This document shows positions 23,122 through 36,680 of a stretch of 64,000 bases of DNA, in pieces. A model generated the notes under the pieces. That model worked only from the letters and a program-made list of their open reading frames with translations, did no database searches and was not told the origin of the DNA. Each line of letters begins with the position of its first letter. Positions within the stretch are counted from its first letter, which is position 1. This stretch comes from Cornus controversa (Eukaryota; Streptophyta; Magnoliopsida; Cornales; Cornaceae): contig CM048851.1 in NCBI GenBank assembly GCA_026545225.1, forward strand, positions 29,635,956 to 29,699,955. The letters run 5' to 3'. A program made the translations under genes and the position numbers.

Positions 23122-24171
23122 GTATTATGAAAAAGTTACATACCTAACCAACGACGACATCTGATATGAATGCTCTTTGGTGAACGTTGAGCAACACTTG
23201 TCGTGTGAAACTCACCACATCACGTGGTCCATTCTTAGTTAGCCAACATGTTCGTCACAGTTTACAAACTTGGACTCTTTTTTCTTTGTCCTTCTCGTAA
23301 ACCCCTCTCTCTCTTCTTTTTCTATATATTTTAGTGAAAGTGCAAGACTAGAGCCAACACCGTAGAGGCTGGTCGGACCAGCCACAGTGATAGAGAGTCA
23401 TGTCACCTAATCAAAGTTTTGAATCATGTCTGAAGAAGAAATCGTAGGAGAGGATTCAAGTCGTTTTTTTAGTTTTTCTGTGGTAAATAATGCTTTAGTA
23501 CATGTTTCATTGACCAAACTATTGGGTCTCTATCAATATTCCATGTAAAACATGCATCATTCATAATAAAAATTATATATATATATATATAGTAACAAAT
23601 AAATTATTCTTCAAGTATGATGAATGCTGTAGCTATCTTTTGTGTTTTAGATTCACAACCGAGTGACCAAGTCCAAGTAAGTTAGGTAAGGTTGGTTTTG
23701 GCTTTGCCTGTAAGGTGAGCAAAACAGCACTAAAAGTGGCCCTTTACGCTTATGTTTATGGTTAGAAAAGAGATGCTACATTTGGACCTCTATGCAAATT
23801 GGTGTCTTAGGTACAGATCATCATGTACCTGTACATACATATATTATATCATCTGCATTTTAGACAGTAAACAGTACGAAATATTTTCAACGGTAAACAG
23901 TGAAAAGTGCCTGACCCCTATCTTACTAGTGTAGTGATGTACTACTGTTTTTGATAACTCAAATTGCAGAACAACCACGTGCAGAGAAAAATATACACCA
24001 CACCATCATATATATATATATATATATTTATATAAATATAGAGAGAGAGACAAGAAGGACATTATGAGGCTGGTTGTGTGACCGTGTGGGCTTTGGAACA
24101 TCAAAACAAGACATAGCTGGCGGCGACGACCACCGCCATTCCCTGAGTTAAAGAGAGAGCGAGAGTGATAG

Positions 24172-24206
<35 letters not shown>

Positions 24207-24545
24207 TACACATCATTATATATGATTAGATATATGTGGAGAGAGAGAAAAAATGTGACGGAGGTATGGGACCCACTACCCGTAATACTCCCGGGTCTCC
24301 CGCGCTCCTCAAGGTGGGGGCCGGATCGGAGTTGTGTAAATAATAGTTGTAGTGATGGGTTGTCTTTACGCAGTCCCACTCAGTTTTCAAAGGCCTTTTT
24401 TTTCTTTTGAGTTTTAAGTTTTAACTGAGGTTGGATTGGACGTTTCCAACACAGACCAACAGAAGGTACTTTAGTTTCTCAGGTACGCCTCGTTCAATTG
24501 TCACTCACCGCCTGCAGTGCTCTCTTCGCCTCTTCCCTATGCACC

Positions 24546-24580
<35 letters not shown>

Positions 24581-25591
24581 CATGTGTGTGTTTATACATA
24601 TGGGAGTCGTAATCTATATACAGAGACTGGACATGTATATTGTTAGCGAATGCCATCAGTACTGAACATGGCTTATATAATTTGTAAAGGAAGACAATTA
24701 TAGAAATGTGATTTTCGTGTCTAAATCAATTGTGAGAGCACAAAAACGATAAATTTCAGATCAGATACATTGATGATGCATAAGTCGTAAGAGTAGAAGC
24801 ATACATAACACAAAAATGATAAATTATATTTTATGTGGACAGAATGATGAAACGTAAGAGCATAGCAAAGGCGGACCACGAGAGCAACACTCTGTAAAAA
24901 AATTATATGACTTATTACATAAGGAAAATGTTAAGGTTTCTTTGTAATTTAATACAGTAGACATACCACTAGTTTTACCAAAAAATGTGAAACAAAATGC
25001 TTTCAAAGCTAATGCCATGGTCATTGCAATGGCAAAGCTAGTGTCGGTGCTTATATTTCTTTTTACTTGTATAACCAAAGAGTGCGCAAGTTTCTTTTCT
25101 TTTTATTTTTTCCTGGAATTTAATTAATTTGTTTAATGAGTTTAGTTTTTGGTCATAAAAGGTATTGTACTAATGGAATGTCAATAGCGCACCTGCGGTC
25201 AATTTCTAACAGCGTATGAGGAAGAGAAAGCTATATAAATTGAAAATTATGTTACATTAATTAACAATCATAAATTGCAGAGAAAACTGGAATCTATTAA
25301 TCTTTGTACTTTCAAATCAATTCACACTGCTTAAGAAATCCTTTTAAACAAAAACAATCCTAAAAATAGCCAAAAATTTGGCACTATCTCTAGTATTACA
25401 AAAATAGGAATAATAGAAATATGATAACTACAAAAAATCAGCTAAATCCAAGTCGGATCTAACCACTAACAAATATATTAAAAATTCTGGCTGACTTCCT
25501 ATTACACTAAATAAAAAGACAAAAACATGCTCCAAATGATTTGTCCAAATTAATAAGCAACATATATCACATGAAAAATTGGTGAATATTT
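23122..25591. other. Unassigned region with a less AT-rich island at 24050-24520
   Basis: No recognisable coding. The island contains GGCGGCGACGACCACCGCC and CCCGGGTCTCCCGCGCTCCT between (TA)n and (GA)n tracts. It looks low-copy and could be regulatory or an untranslated gene part, but nothing identifies it. Confidence 0.35.
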
Positions 25592-26899
25592 TGTGAGCTG
25601 TGCAGTGCAAAAACGATTGCGGAAGTAATGAAAAATTTAGAGATGGGTGATTTGGTTTACTCGTTTTTTTACTTAATTATTCAGATTATTAAATTTTAAG
25701 TCCAATTAATAACTTAAGCAATCCTACAAAGCAAGTAAATAAAATAAAATAAAGTGCAGTAAAGTAAAGTAATACAAATGTACCAGATATACGTGAAAAA
25801 TTCAGATCGAAAAAAAATCATAGGTGAGGTTTTGTAGTCCCTGAGAAGCAAATCCACTATCGTCGAAGCAAAATATAACAGACTCTATCTCAGACTCACA
25901 CCCACTCTACTTTGACAAAAACTCTGATGCGAAACACCTCAGGCTTACAATTACGACTACCTCGTCCAACTGTTGCAGATTTTCGGCTAACGTCAAAATC
26001 CTTTCAGAATGGTAACTAGAAGAATATGAACACTCAGTAAGTATTATGTCCCCTTCGTACCTCGATCTTCTTCTTCTTCCTCACCAACGAACAGTTGTAG
26101 AAGAAATTAATCCAGTAACTTGCTCACGAAGAAATCATCAATGCAGTCTTCGAACAGTTGATCAAGCAAATAGAGACACCCTAAATTACTCAGTGAATAT
26201 ATGTGTGCTATCAAAAATATACACAAAGAATTTAAGAAAAAAATCTTTTACTAGAAAAATATCTCAATGTTTTTTTTCTCTAAAATATAAATTTCTGTTA
26301 TGTGAAAAACTTAATGAGAGAGAAACCATATGAGATTTTTATAGAGATTAAAAATTCTAGTTTTACTTGAAAAATTCGTAGACCAGATAAGTTGGATGGG
26401 TCTAGCTCAAACTTGGACATGTCCAGCTCAAACTTGGACATGTCCAGCTCAAACTTAGACGGGTCCAACTCTTACAGCAATCTCATATGAGATGCTGAAA
26501 CCTCTTGGACGGGTCGAACCTTATCTTGGACTGGTCCAACTTTGAATATTTAAGCATTTTATTCAAAAGTTCCTCTTTTCAATGTCGGAACCTCCCGGTT
26601 TAAAATATTTGTGTTCTAACCACTTTACCTAGACTACGTGACTCTCATATGTGATCAATGATGTCCTCATGCACTTGGAACCATTTCGAAACTTCAATCC
26701 TTATTCAGACCATTGATGACTTCTTCCAAATATTCAAGCTTCATTCTTTGAAGAACATCTGCATGGTTGTTGTAGAACTTCATGCTCACTCTAAGACTTT
26801 AAATACATGATCAATGATAGAAATATAACTCAAATAACACAACTCGATCATGTTTGATTTTGACACCGAAAATTGCCAATTACAAAAATATACGTTACA
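25592..26899 (-). repeat. Solo LTR with perfect TSD (family of the 57289 element)
   Basis: 1308 bp. The minus strand starts TGTAACGTATATTTTTGTAA then TTGGCAATTTTCGGTGTC, and ends CAATCGTTTTTGCACTGC then AGCTCACA, aligning with both ends of the 57289-58617 LTR. The perfect 5-bp TSD TATTT flanks it (25587-25591, 26900-26904). A 21-bp motif (GTCCAGCTCAAACTTGGACA) is tandemly repeated at about 26400-26470. Product of LTR-LTR recombination. Confidence 0.9.
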
Positions 26900-26929
26900 T
26901 ATTTATTGTTAAACTGATTCTGATTGGAA

Positions 26930-27330
26930 TCGGGTCTCTATGGGTCGATCATTCATTTGATTCAGAATATGTTATGTCGTTGTGGGTCAATTTCATGCTT
27001 TAGTGCAATTAACAACCTCTGGACTATGAATTTATCCTGTTCATTCTTATCATCACTAACAAAATCAACATATTCATCTTAAGAATCATCATCCCGATCC
27101 TCCTTTTTGAAATCTGTTTCATCATCATCAATTGCTCCCACCACATTCACTCAATCCCAATTAGGGCACTCATTGGAGTGATAACCAGGTTGTTGGCAGT
27201 GATAACACTTATCTGGCTTAAGTCAACACACATAGGGGTTACCAATTCTGCCCTCATTCTTTTTAGATACAGTAGGTTATTACTTTTGACCCTTATTACT
27301 ACCGGCACCTTGAAAATGCTGTACTTGTAG
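26930..27330 (-). pseudogene. Ty3/Gypsy gag-protease fragment
   Basis: The minus strand reads KCYHCQQPGYHSNECPNW, a CCHC zinc knuckle (C-X2-C-X4-H-X4-C). It is followed by an acidic stretch (DDDETDFKKEDRDDDS) and then VQRLLIALKHEIDPQRHNIF. The order knuckle, acidic linker, VQRLL...QRHNIF is the gag/protease junction of plant Gypsy elements. In-frame stops follow the knuckle and QRHNIF. It lies directly beside the 25592 solo LTR, unrelated to it. Confidence 0.8.
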
Positions 27331-27406
27331 CATATATTACAACACTACTGCACAAAAAAAAAATAATAATAAATACAAGTAGTTTCCCCTTGTTTTGTAT
27401 ATGGCG

Positions 27407-27680
27407 TGTTGAATTAGAGTAAGATATGTTCAACTCCTAAACCCAAGAGAGTGGGTATGCCAGTTGCATCTCGATCTTATAGGACATGTTAACAATTACT
27501 GATAAACTCCAAATTGTATGCATTGTAATATGATCATGGATTGCCATCTTTGATAGACATATTATTATGTGCATTCAATTTGTAAAATTTCTTCGTATAA
27601 TTGTTAATAAAATTGATTTTCTTGCTTGTAATGTTGATACCGGTGTATAACATCTATTTATAATATGGTACCAAAAATTT
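27407..27680 (+). repeat. Possible Copia-type LTR and PBS remnant
   Basis: Starts TGTTGAATTAGAGTAAGATA; contains TTAATAAAATTGATTTTCTT and ends near GTGTATAACA. A degraded iMet PBS-like TGGTACCAAAAATTTG follows at 27667. No second copy in the window, so tentative. Confidence 0.35.
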
Positions 27681-28129
27681 GGCCCTCATCAACTCCTTCA
27701 TCTTGTACCATATCCGAAATTTTTGTTTTAAGTTCCATCTCTAGTTACTAACACCTCCTTTAAGCTTATATGTTACAAGCTTAACCTATTTATCTTCAAG
27801 TATATCGATGTACTCGGAAAAATGTTATACTTTATTAAGCCAACTAAAACTCTCAATTTGAAGATGTCTGTTGAAAACTAGACAAATCAATTTTCATCTA
27901 AAAACCATGAGTATCTGGATATCTATAGTTATTATTGCATCTACCTCAATTATATCGATTCATCATAACCCCTTTAAACTCCTCAATCCTTGCAGAAGGG
28001 TTGCTGGAAGAACACGAATGCTTCGTGAACACCGCTTTTCTCACGAACACAAAGTTGAAAGGAGAAAAACAAATCCTCTTATTCTGACCGGAATTGATAT
28101 AATATGTGATAACTTATAATTCGATATTT

Positions 28130-29425
28130 TGCTCTATGCTATTTCAACTTTAAATTTTATAGAATCTCTAACTAGCACTAGCCACAATTCGCAATAGGAC
28201 AGATCGTGTAGTGTAGTAATAAAGTTATTATCCACTAGGATGAAAGCTTAATTGGATTTAAGACTAATACCTAATTGATTACAAAAGAAGTTGATTTGAG
28301 ATTGGTTCCTAATTTGTCTAATTAACACCAAATGATAAAAAAACAAGTAAAGAGTCTAACATACAAGAGTAAAAAAAAATGGAGAGAGAAACCTAAGGCT
28401 TTTGAATCCATTCTAAGCCTTTATAAAATGCACCATCTACTATTCAAATGGGGAAAATCAAGTTGTTGATGTATATTAGTGAGTGTGGCTACAAGCAAAC
28501 ACTAATGATCAAGAAAATGCTATAATTGATTCAATAAGTATAATTCATCTTAGCTTAGCATGTGTTGTCTACCTACCTACTTCTATATTAGTTTGTAACA
28601 CAACACATCTTCACATGAGCATGAACTATCAAATTAATCCACAACTATATCCAATTAAACCCATCATTCAAGCATCACCATCACAATTACAAAGAGCAAT
28701 AGTGTATGAGATCAATCAACATTCAATCAATTTTAATACAAGATAAAGATCAATTGAAGATTAATATGAAAATCATAACTCAATTCTTTAGTACAACAAA
28801 AGATTCACCCTAACTTGCATGATTTATACATCAAACAATGAAAATCCCCAAATAAAAAGTGAATGATACAATTACTTGAGCTTAGGGCTTCATCAAGCCC
28901 TAAGTAGAAGCTTAGCTAGCCATGGACAGGGAAATATTTATTAATTCCGCTTGGATCTTCATCTTCATAGCTTAGCCCAAGGTTCTTCATCGGTGGATTT
29001 AGAGAGAGAAAGTGAAGGAAATAAGTTGAATCTTACAAAGTGCTAGCTCCCTTCAAATGGCTCTAATTTCTCTATTTATACTAAGTCCCCAGGTTCAGAT
29101 CGTGCGCCTATCAAGTGCACCATCAAGTTTAGATCGCCCGCCCATTAAGTTTCGCGTCGCAGTACAACAAATCTGGTTCAAGTTGTAACAGGCCCGACTT
29201 GATCGATCAAGATCGATCGAGCAGAGGACTCTATCACTCTATTTCATTTTTTTTGCTGCAGCTACTCTGGACTTCTCTAAAGCACTGAATTCCACCTTAT
29301 TTGCTCCAAGTAACTACAAATCATGATTAAACCAAATTAGAACTTAAAAGACATAAAAATACATTACTAAGGTACTATTATATGCATGTTCAAGGGCCTC
29401 AATGTACAACATTTGGCTCTTATTA
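28130..29425 (-). repeat. LTR-like repeat B, copy 1
   Basis: Aligns by eye with 49500-50624 over most of its length. Shared blocks include CTATTTATACT, a GATCGATC cluster, TCTAAAGCACTGAATT, TATGCATGTT and AATGTACAACATTTGGC. The minus-strand start is TAATAAGAGCCAAATGTTGT (copy 2: TGATAAGTGCCAAATGTTGT). No TSD found, no coding. Its left end is approximate. Confidence 0.6.
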
Positions 29426-29486
29426 ATTACCTTTGTATGTCGATCACATTGAGCATATCACCCTAAAATCAATCTCGTATAATAAT

Positions 29487-29730
29487 TAGGGGTGCACAAA
29501 GAACTGTTGAATCGGAATCGGAACCGGAACCGGAATCGGAACCGTAATTGAACTGAATCGAACCATTCACTACGATTTCGATTTCGATTCCAAATTTTAG
29601 AAACCATTCACTATGGTTCCAATTCCGATTCTGGTTTCGATTCCAAGTCAAGGAACTATAACTGGAACCATTAGAAAAAAAAAAATATAATATAATATAT
29701 AAACGAATAATAATAGCTTCTAAGTTCTAT

Positions 29731-29770
<40 letters not shown>

Positions 29771-30131
29771 ATATAAATAAATATTAATACCTTCTAAATT
29801 TTCGTGTTCTATTTATATATAAAGTATAAAATATATAATATATAGATAAATACTAATAGCTTTTAAGTTCTAATGTTCTATATATTTATATAATATAATA
29901 TATACAAATAAATACTAATAGTTTTTAATCTATTATTATAACTAGGGATGCACAAGTGTGAGTGTGTATCTTGCCAATGTTAAAATAAAAAAAATAAAAA
30001 AGTTGACAAGGAATCGGAACCGAACCGAACCGAACTCAACTATTTCGGTTCCAAAATTAAAGAACTGTTGAAAATGGTTCCGATTTCGGTTCCACCAAGA
30101 ACCATAAGGAACAAAACCGTGTGCACCCCTA
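29487..30131. mobile_element. hAT-type non-autonomous TIR element with 8-bp TSD
   Basis: 645 bp with termini TAGGGGTGCACA / GTGTGCACCCCTA. The flanking 8 bp ATAATAAT (29479-29486) and GTAATAAT (30132-30139) agree at 7 of 8 positions, as for hAT. Subterminal parts carry repeated CGGAACCGGAA/GGTTCCGATTTCGG; the centre is AT-rich with (TA)n. A second TAGGGATGCACAAG at about 29944 hints at a nested copy. Confidence 0.8.
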
Positions 30132-30289
30132 GTAATAATGTGTGCTCTCAAAACAAATAAAAATAGCCATAAAATGTACAAAACCCTTTGGAAAGCTCTC
30201 TCACTCTTAAAAAAAATAATCTAATGTATATATATTGTGATAAAGTAAAGAGTGGTATATATATAAGAAAGATAGTCTTCAAATTTGTT

Positions 30290-30800
30290 GAAAAGGAATT
30301 TTAAAAGCATTATAGGACGTCTCCTAAGTTTGGTTCAAAAAGGAGTTCAAAATTAGATTAAAAATCAAAGTGCGACTTGAATCTGAACACGTTAGACTGG
30401 TGGGACTCTGGAGGTTTCAACTACCAAATATAGTTTGACGGGTCGGTAAAAGTCCGACTGGTCGAACTTCTTTGGGAAACTAAAATAAAATTTTATGCCG
30501 CTATTTTTCCAAACTCGTCTCAACCAACTTTGTGAAACTAACATGTTTTAAATAATGTTTAAATCGAAATCAACCATATCTATGCAACCAAACCTTTCAC
30601 AACCAAACTACAGTGCATTGTGTTCTCACACACTTGCATGTTTTAAATGATGTTTTCATCAAATCAACAGGATTCACGCACTTGTTTTTTAGTCTCCATT
30701 ATCAAAACTTAAAATAAATAAAATAAAATTGCAATTCGATTAATTCAGGTTTTGACACTAAAATTTGTCAACTAAAAAATAAGTTTCTCACACATAATTT
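30290..30800 (-). repeat. Diverged partial LTR of the GACCGGTC family
   Basis: The minus strand reads TTGACAAATTTTAGTGTCAAA and then, further in, GACTGGTCGAAC and GTTAGACTGGTGGGACT motifs in the same order as 17700-18125. Strongly diverged, no complete ends. Confidence 0.5.
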
Positions 30801-30865
30801 GAATTTTCTTATGGTCAACTGGAATTTTTTTCCCTAATCTTTGCCTACTGCATATATATGTAGCA

Positions 30866-30977
30866 TTTGAATTACATGTCCGGTGATAAATTATACAATG
30901 TTCTAGATGGCAAATATGTAGCGTTTGAATTACACGTGTTCAGTGATAAATTATACGATGTTCTAGGTGGCCAAACT
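30866..30977. repeat. Short tandem duplication (about 57 bp unit)
   Basis: GTAGCATTTGAATTACATG and GTAGCGTTTGAATTACACG each lead into GTGATAAATTATACRATGTT and CTAGRTGGC. Confidence 0.7.
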
Positions 30978-30979
30978 CC

Positions 30980-33940
30980 AACCTTTAGTTCAAAGTTGTA
31001 TCTCCTTCACTTCCTACATGCAAAGTAAAGAGTTCAAATTGTTTTAAAGGTAACAATGGAGACAGATATGTGTGAATTGTTGTTTTAAGACAATAGTGTT
31101 CGTATTTGTGAATTAAATTTATGACTTGACTTAAAAAAACAAAAACAAATGTACAGTTACCTGATTTTACCATCATTAGGAATGAGGATTAATGTGAATA
31201 ATTGAATTCATAACCAAAAAAATATATAATAGAAAACTTTATGTTTCCACTATCTGATTGTATCCCAACAGGAGGAACTTGAGATTAATTATAGTGGGAG
31301 AAATAATATAATAGCCCTGTAGATATGATAGAAGATTTTAGTTTGTTGGGTTCTCTTTTGGTAGTAGTTACGTGCTAGAATAGCATAATTGCAATGGTGG
31401 TAAGATGGGGAACAAAGTAATCATTTTAGGTTGCTTCCTTCTTAGATAGACAAATGCTTACAAATAAAAAATTAATCCTAATTAAGTCTCTTCCTCGTAA
31501 TCATTATTCATATATGGGTTCAAACAGTGTTTGATTTGCCTTATCACTGTTTTTCTATCAATCCTCCATTTAATTAGCTGCAATAATATTTTTAATTATT
31601 TTATGTGGTCATACGCGTCTCAGAGAATTTTTAATCAACAAATCTCCAAATCACAATTTTGGCCTATACGATGTGGTTAAATAAATAATCCTAAATAAGT
31701 ACCCTAGCTATATATATATATATATGTATGTATATGTATATATATAATCGTTTAATTAAAACATAATTAAGAAACCAATCAGTCTAAACAAGAAGAATCC
31801 AAGAAGATAATGTTTGGAATGTGATTCACAAGTTGATAAGCAACGTGGATTCATGTCCTTCACGTAATTAATCAACTTAGGATAATTTGTTAATTATGAT
31901 CCTCCAAACAGCTGCTTAGCATCATTTTTATAATAAAGGCAAAGGCAAATGCAACTGTCATCATCATTAATTTGCTTTTCTTTAGCTAAAATATTCTCCT
32001 TTTGTTTCCACTAATGAACAGGAAAGAGGTTTAGTGGTCATAACTCATAAGTAAGTCAACAAAGTGTCCTTTTATAAGAGGAAACAGATGATTATTTTTT
32101 ATTTATTTATTTGGTAGATTTGATAGATTAAATTACTACAATAGGAAAAACACTATTATGTTGATTAAGCTTTATGAGTTTGATTAGATGGTAAGGGAGG
32201 AGAAATAAAAAATTGAAGACTAAATAAAGTAAGTAACATGATTCATATCATTCTTTTCTCGTGAAATAAAGTATTATTTTTTACTATTTCACTACATCTT
32301 TTTGGCCCAAAAAAAAACATAATTAAAATGTTGATCTTTGTTTTTATTAATACTTGAATTATTTATTTATTTATTTGCACTTATTCTAGTTCATTTGCAT
32401 GCATGTGAACGATGATAACGGCATTGGCAAAAGCATAATTTACCCTTTTAGCACTTTACAACTTTTTATGAATATATAAATTGATGATTTTTTTTAAAAT
32501 AAAAGTTAATACAAAGTAATGAACATTAATTTTATTAACTAAAATTGCATGTGTCCTCTAAGCTTTTCTATTTGTTTACCCATGTATAAAAAGGGGTGCA
32601 TGAGAATCCCTTTTAGTTCTTGGACTAGTTTATAAGCAACCCTACTCTGATGATATCAAAAGTCACAACCAAGAGAATCTAAGCCAAGTTTTTTATACAC
32701 AATCCAATCATAAAAATGACTCATTATGCTAATATTTGCTTCTCATGTCGATCACTTTGTGTGGATTTTCCTTCAACCATTGCATGTTTGACACATTGCC
32801 ATTTGGCAGTTACAAAAAGCCTATAAACACATAGCCTCAAGGCCTTCAATCAAAGGATGTGTCATAGCAACATCAAGGTCACTATGGAGGTAAAATTATA
32901 TATCCTCCATGTCATGTGAAAGTCTTCGGCTACTGCCCCCAGCTGCTTGAATGAGGCAGTAGGTTTGGGGAGCCTCAGTCTTAAAATTATTAGGGTCGGT
33001 TACTTAGTTATGTCAGCTCTCTCTCTTTTTTTTTTTTTTTTATTTATTTATTTAATTGGTATAGTGACAGTAGAATCCAACGTCATACTTTTAGTTTATA
33101 GTCTTGGAATCGATCAACAGAGTTCTTGTTCGAGTGAATTCCGAATTCCAAAAAAGAAAAAAATGTCTCCGGACTATATTGTTTTGTTGGTATGATATTA
33201 ATATTAATTAAATCTCATCGTATACGTATATGTTGATGTAATTTTTTGCACAATTTTTTTGCAATCTGGTTCTATGTAATATTTTTACAAGACAGAAGAT
33301 AGAGACGAGACTAGCCGGTAGGGTGCCGATCGAAAACCCTCCAACGCTTAAGTTAAAAATAAAAGAGAATATAAAAAAAGAATAATAAATGCGTTGGCCA
33401 TTCTTTTGTTAATTGTTATGTAAAAGATCTTTCATACTTGAGTCATTTGCCCTTATTTATAGAGGCGCCTTTAATGTAGTGAAATTGGACACTCCTATAT
33501 GTTCTATTATTTTGTTGTCTGATCAATTCAATTCTTTGAATGAATTTGAATTATCTCCCCTATCCCACTTATTTGGTAAGATTACGTCATTCAATCTCTT
33601 TGAATTTGAATGTCTTTTTCTGTTGTCACTCATTTTAGACTCTTTGAATTCGTATGTTAGCGTTATTTTATCAATTTTCACCATCATATATAAATTTTAT
33701 TTTGTTGATATAAACATTGAACACTTATATTAAAAAATAGTCTCAATTTTTTTTTAATTTATAATTGGCACTTAAAACTCTTTAACTCTCAAAATTTTCA
33801 ATTTTATCAAATAACACATCACTTATCTTTACAAGGAATGAAATCAAATGATAGACTATCTTGCTATTTTGAAGTTGTAGTTCTTAGGTGAACAATTACC
33901 TTAATTAAAAAGACTTCCCCTTCAGTAAAGACGACTTATG
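30980..33940. other. AT-rich intergenic sequence, nothing assigned
   Basis: No coding similarity seen on either strand. Includes TATATA tracts near 31710-31745 and a short inverted repeat CTACTGCC/GGCAGTAG at about 32931-32962. Confidence 0.4.
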
Positions 33941-33944
33941 CCTT

Positions 33945-34155
33945 ATTTGGATTGGCTTTTGAAAAGCGACTTTCGATTTTTCAAGTTTAAAAGTCATTTT
34001 TGAGAGTGTTTGGATTGGTAAGGCGGAAGAATTTCGGAGTTGAAAAAGAGTATTTAAAGGAAGTTAGGGGATACCAGCTTCCTAATTTAGTTTATATTTC
34101 TCTTTTTCTTCTGCGTAAAAGCCGAAGCAAAAGTTCTGCCAAACAGGACCTTACT
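33945..34155. mobile_element. Small MITE, copy 1
   Basis: Bounded by CCTTATTTGGATTGGCTTTT and GCCAAACAGGACCTTA, an imperfect inverted repeat. Shares TTTGGATTGGTAAGGCGGAA, TACCAGCTTCCTMATTTAG and an AAAGCAAAAGTTCTG-like end with 45174-45389. No ORF. Confidence 0.65.
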
Positions 34156-36192
34156 CTTTGTATGCATGACAATTGACAACGGCGCTTCAATCTTGGACAT
34201 ATAACTAAGCTGAGTGATCAACCGAACCTCACTTGTCATAACAAAAATGAAAACTAAAATCTATTCTAAATGTAGAAAGGCTAAATTACTCGGACTTTTT
34301 TTAGAGTTTGACTTAATTATTCTTAAATTAAAGTTTTTGTAAAATTACTCTGATGCTCCTATCAAACTAACGATTCCTTAAACAACATCACATCTAATAT
34401 ACAATTAGAAAAGTACCATCAAGTTATAATATTTTTGTGTAAAATAATTTCAATTTCTAATCATTTGACTAAAATTAATATATTTAATATATATATCTTT
34501 TCTCTACTAATGTCATACCAGCACTACTGTCATCGAGGGTAATTTCGATATATTGATTTTTTTTATGTCAATTGACTTGAACAGAACCGATTGGTAATTA
34601 ACGACAGGAGTATTAGAGTAAGGTCAGCCAACTCCGAGAAGAGATTGACCATCATATTTTAAAAACTTTAATCAAAAAATAATTAAACAAAATCTTACGG
34701 GGAGATTAGAGTAATCGACGCATGAAGAAAAGTCTTTATAGCTTTAATTAGATTTTGAATTTTTTTGGTGGCAGGTTCCTCCACTACAAGTGTATACTCT
34801 CCACTACTTAAAAGTCCAATGATTTTTTTTTTATTAATCTTGTTGAGAAAAAAAATGACCAAAATGTATCTTTAATTCCTGAAACTTCAATGCAATTCAG
34901 ACTTTACACTTGAACTTCTGGAAGAAAATGACGTATAACAATACAAACTTTGGGTTGTGTATTCACTTTCTTATCGGATTCTATGACAAAACACTCCCAA
35001 AATACAACAAAGTCTAAATCCCCTATTAGCAATATTGACAAATTTTCTTAAACACTCGTAAAATTGTTAGGAAGTTATTACATATGAGGAGAATTTCGTG
35101 TATTAGAAAATTTTATTACTAATAAAACTCTATTTTTATAATTTATTATAATAATAAAAAATAATATTTTACCAGTAGTAGAATTTCTACATTCAAATTA
35201 TTCTTAAAAGTATTGTAAAACTATTCGTGATTAAATAAACAAAAGAGATGAGAGAAGACTAATCGAAACTTGTTTCTGAATCAAGTGTTGTATCTATACA
35301 GTCGAATGGTTTATGATTTGAATTCAAAAATCACTGCTCAACATATGTATTTTAGGAATAAGTGTGATTATTCGTGAATATGTACAACTCTCATATATGT
35401 TTGTTTAAAGGGGAATGTTAAACGTTATGAAATTTTATCATGAATTGTCATCTTAGATGATGTGACAGGTGATAATGCTATTGAGATTTTGTGTATGGAG
35501 GAATTCAACCAATACTAACTCAGCATTTAATTATCACATCATTCAAGATAAAAATTTATGAAATGTTTTCATGACGTGTAACATTGCTCTTGTTTAAAAT
35601 ACTGAAACAATGTGACGGTTGAGAATTGATATGTGAATCATATACAACCTCTCATTCCTCTCGCATCATATTATATATATATATATTATATATATCTATA
35701 TATATCCAACAAATCTTACACAATTTTAGGTATGCGTAGTTGTGCATTAAAGTTCCAACAAAACTTCTCGTGATGGTTAAGCGGTGAGTGTATATAAAAA
35801 TAATACTTTTGTTATCAATGTACAGTTGGTTCTGCAAAAGGAAGTGTTATTGTATATTAATTAGTTTGAAGTGATGCATAATTAAGGGAAGGATTACAAC
35901 CGTAACTGATTATTTTAATAATTATTAATTGAGGCAACCAATTTAGTTGCGAACTTAGTATTGTTTTTTTCCTGAAAAAAAAAAGAAAAGGAAAAAAAGA
36001 AAACTAACTTATTGTTCCACGTAGGTATTGTCAAAATAATGTATAAAAACTAATTAATGCAATCATTTCCGACAATATTTTGCTTTGAGAAAAACCAACA
36101 ATTAGTTGACAAAAATAGTAACATTTTTATATAGACACCTACTCCAACAGACAATTTTGCTGAAATTTAATGATGCACAATCACTAGGGTTT
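34156..36192. other. AT-rich intergenic sequence, nothing assigned
   Basis: No coding similarity seen. TA-rich tract near 35670-35706. Confidence 0.4.
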
Positions 36193-36680
36193 TAGGGGTG
36201 ACAAATTATCTCGTCCGTCCAGTCTAGTCTCGTTCCGTCCCATCCCGTTTTGTTTAAGAAGATTTTAAAAATTTTAATAATTTTACAAAGATGAGAGGAA
36301 AAAACTTGTGTGATTGTAGAAGAGGATTGGAACAAAAAAAAGTAACTCGTCCCCTCTATTTTATATTATATATTTACTATATTCTCCTTATATATATTAT
36401 ACACAAACAATTATCTTAATACAGTTATATACATAACTTTTACTTGAACAAATTTTATTGGTGGTGCACATGTAAATTATCATAAAATTTATCACATAAG
36501 AGTATAAAAATAAAAAAATTACAAAAGTATTCTTCTAAACCGTGTCGCACCCCATCTATAACTCGCCCTTGTCCCCGCCCCGCTTGTTAATAAAAGGTTT
36601 TGTACGATGATTGATGATCTTTTCTAAATGAGGGCGGGGTTGGGGTCCCCCGCCCAAACTAGCTCCCATTGCCATTCCTT
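36193..36680. mobile_element. hAT-like MITE, copy 2
   Basis: Termini TAGGGGTGACAAATT / CATTGCCATTCCTT are degraded relative to copies 1 and 3. Inside are CGTCCGTCCAGTCTAGTCTC, GTCCCGTCC-like and GGGCGGGGTTGGGG blocks flanking an AT-rich centre. Confidence 0.6.

Noticed and set aside
32925-32970. Short hairpin CTACTGCC/GGCAGTAG as a possible microRNA precursor
   Set aside because: Only 8 paired bases around a 16-base loop; far too short for a plant miRNA precursor.
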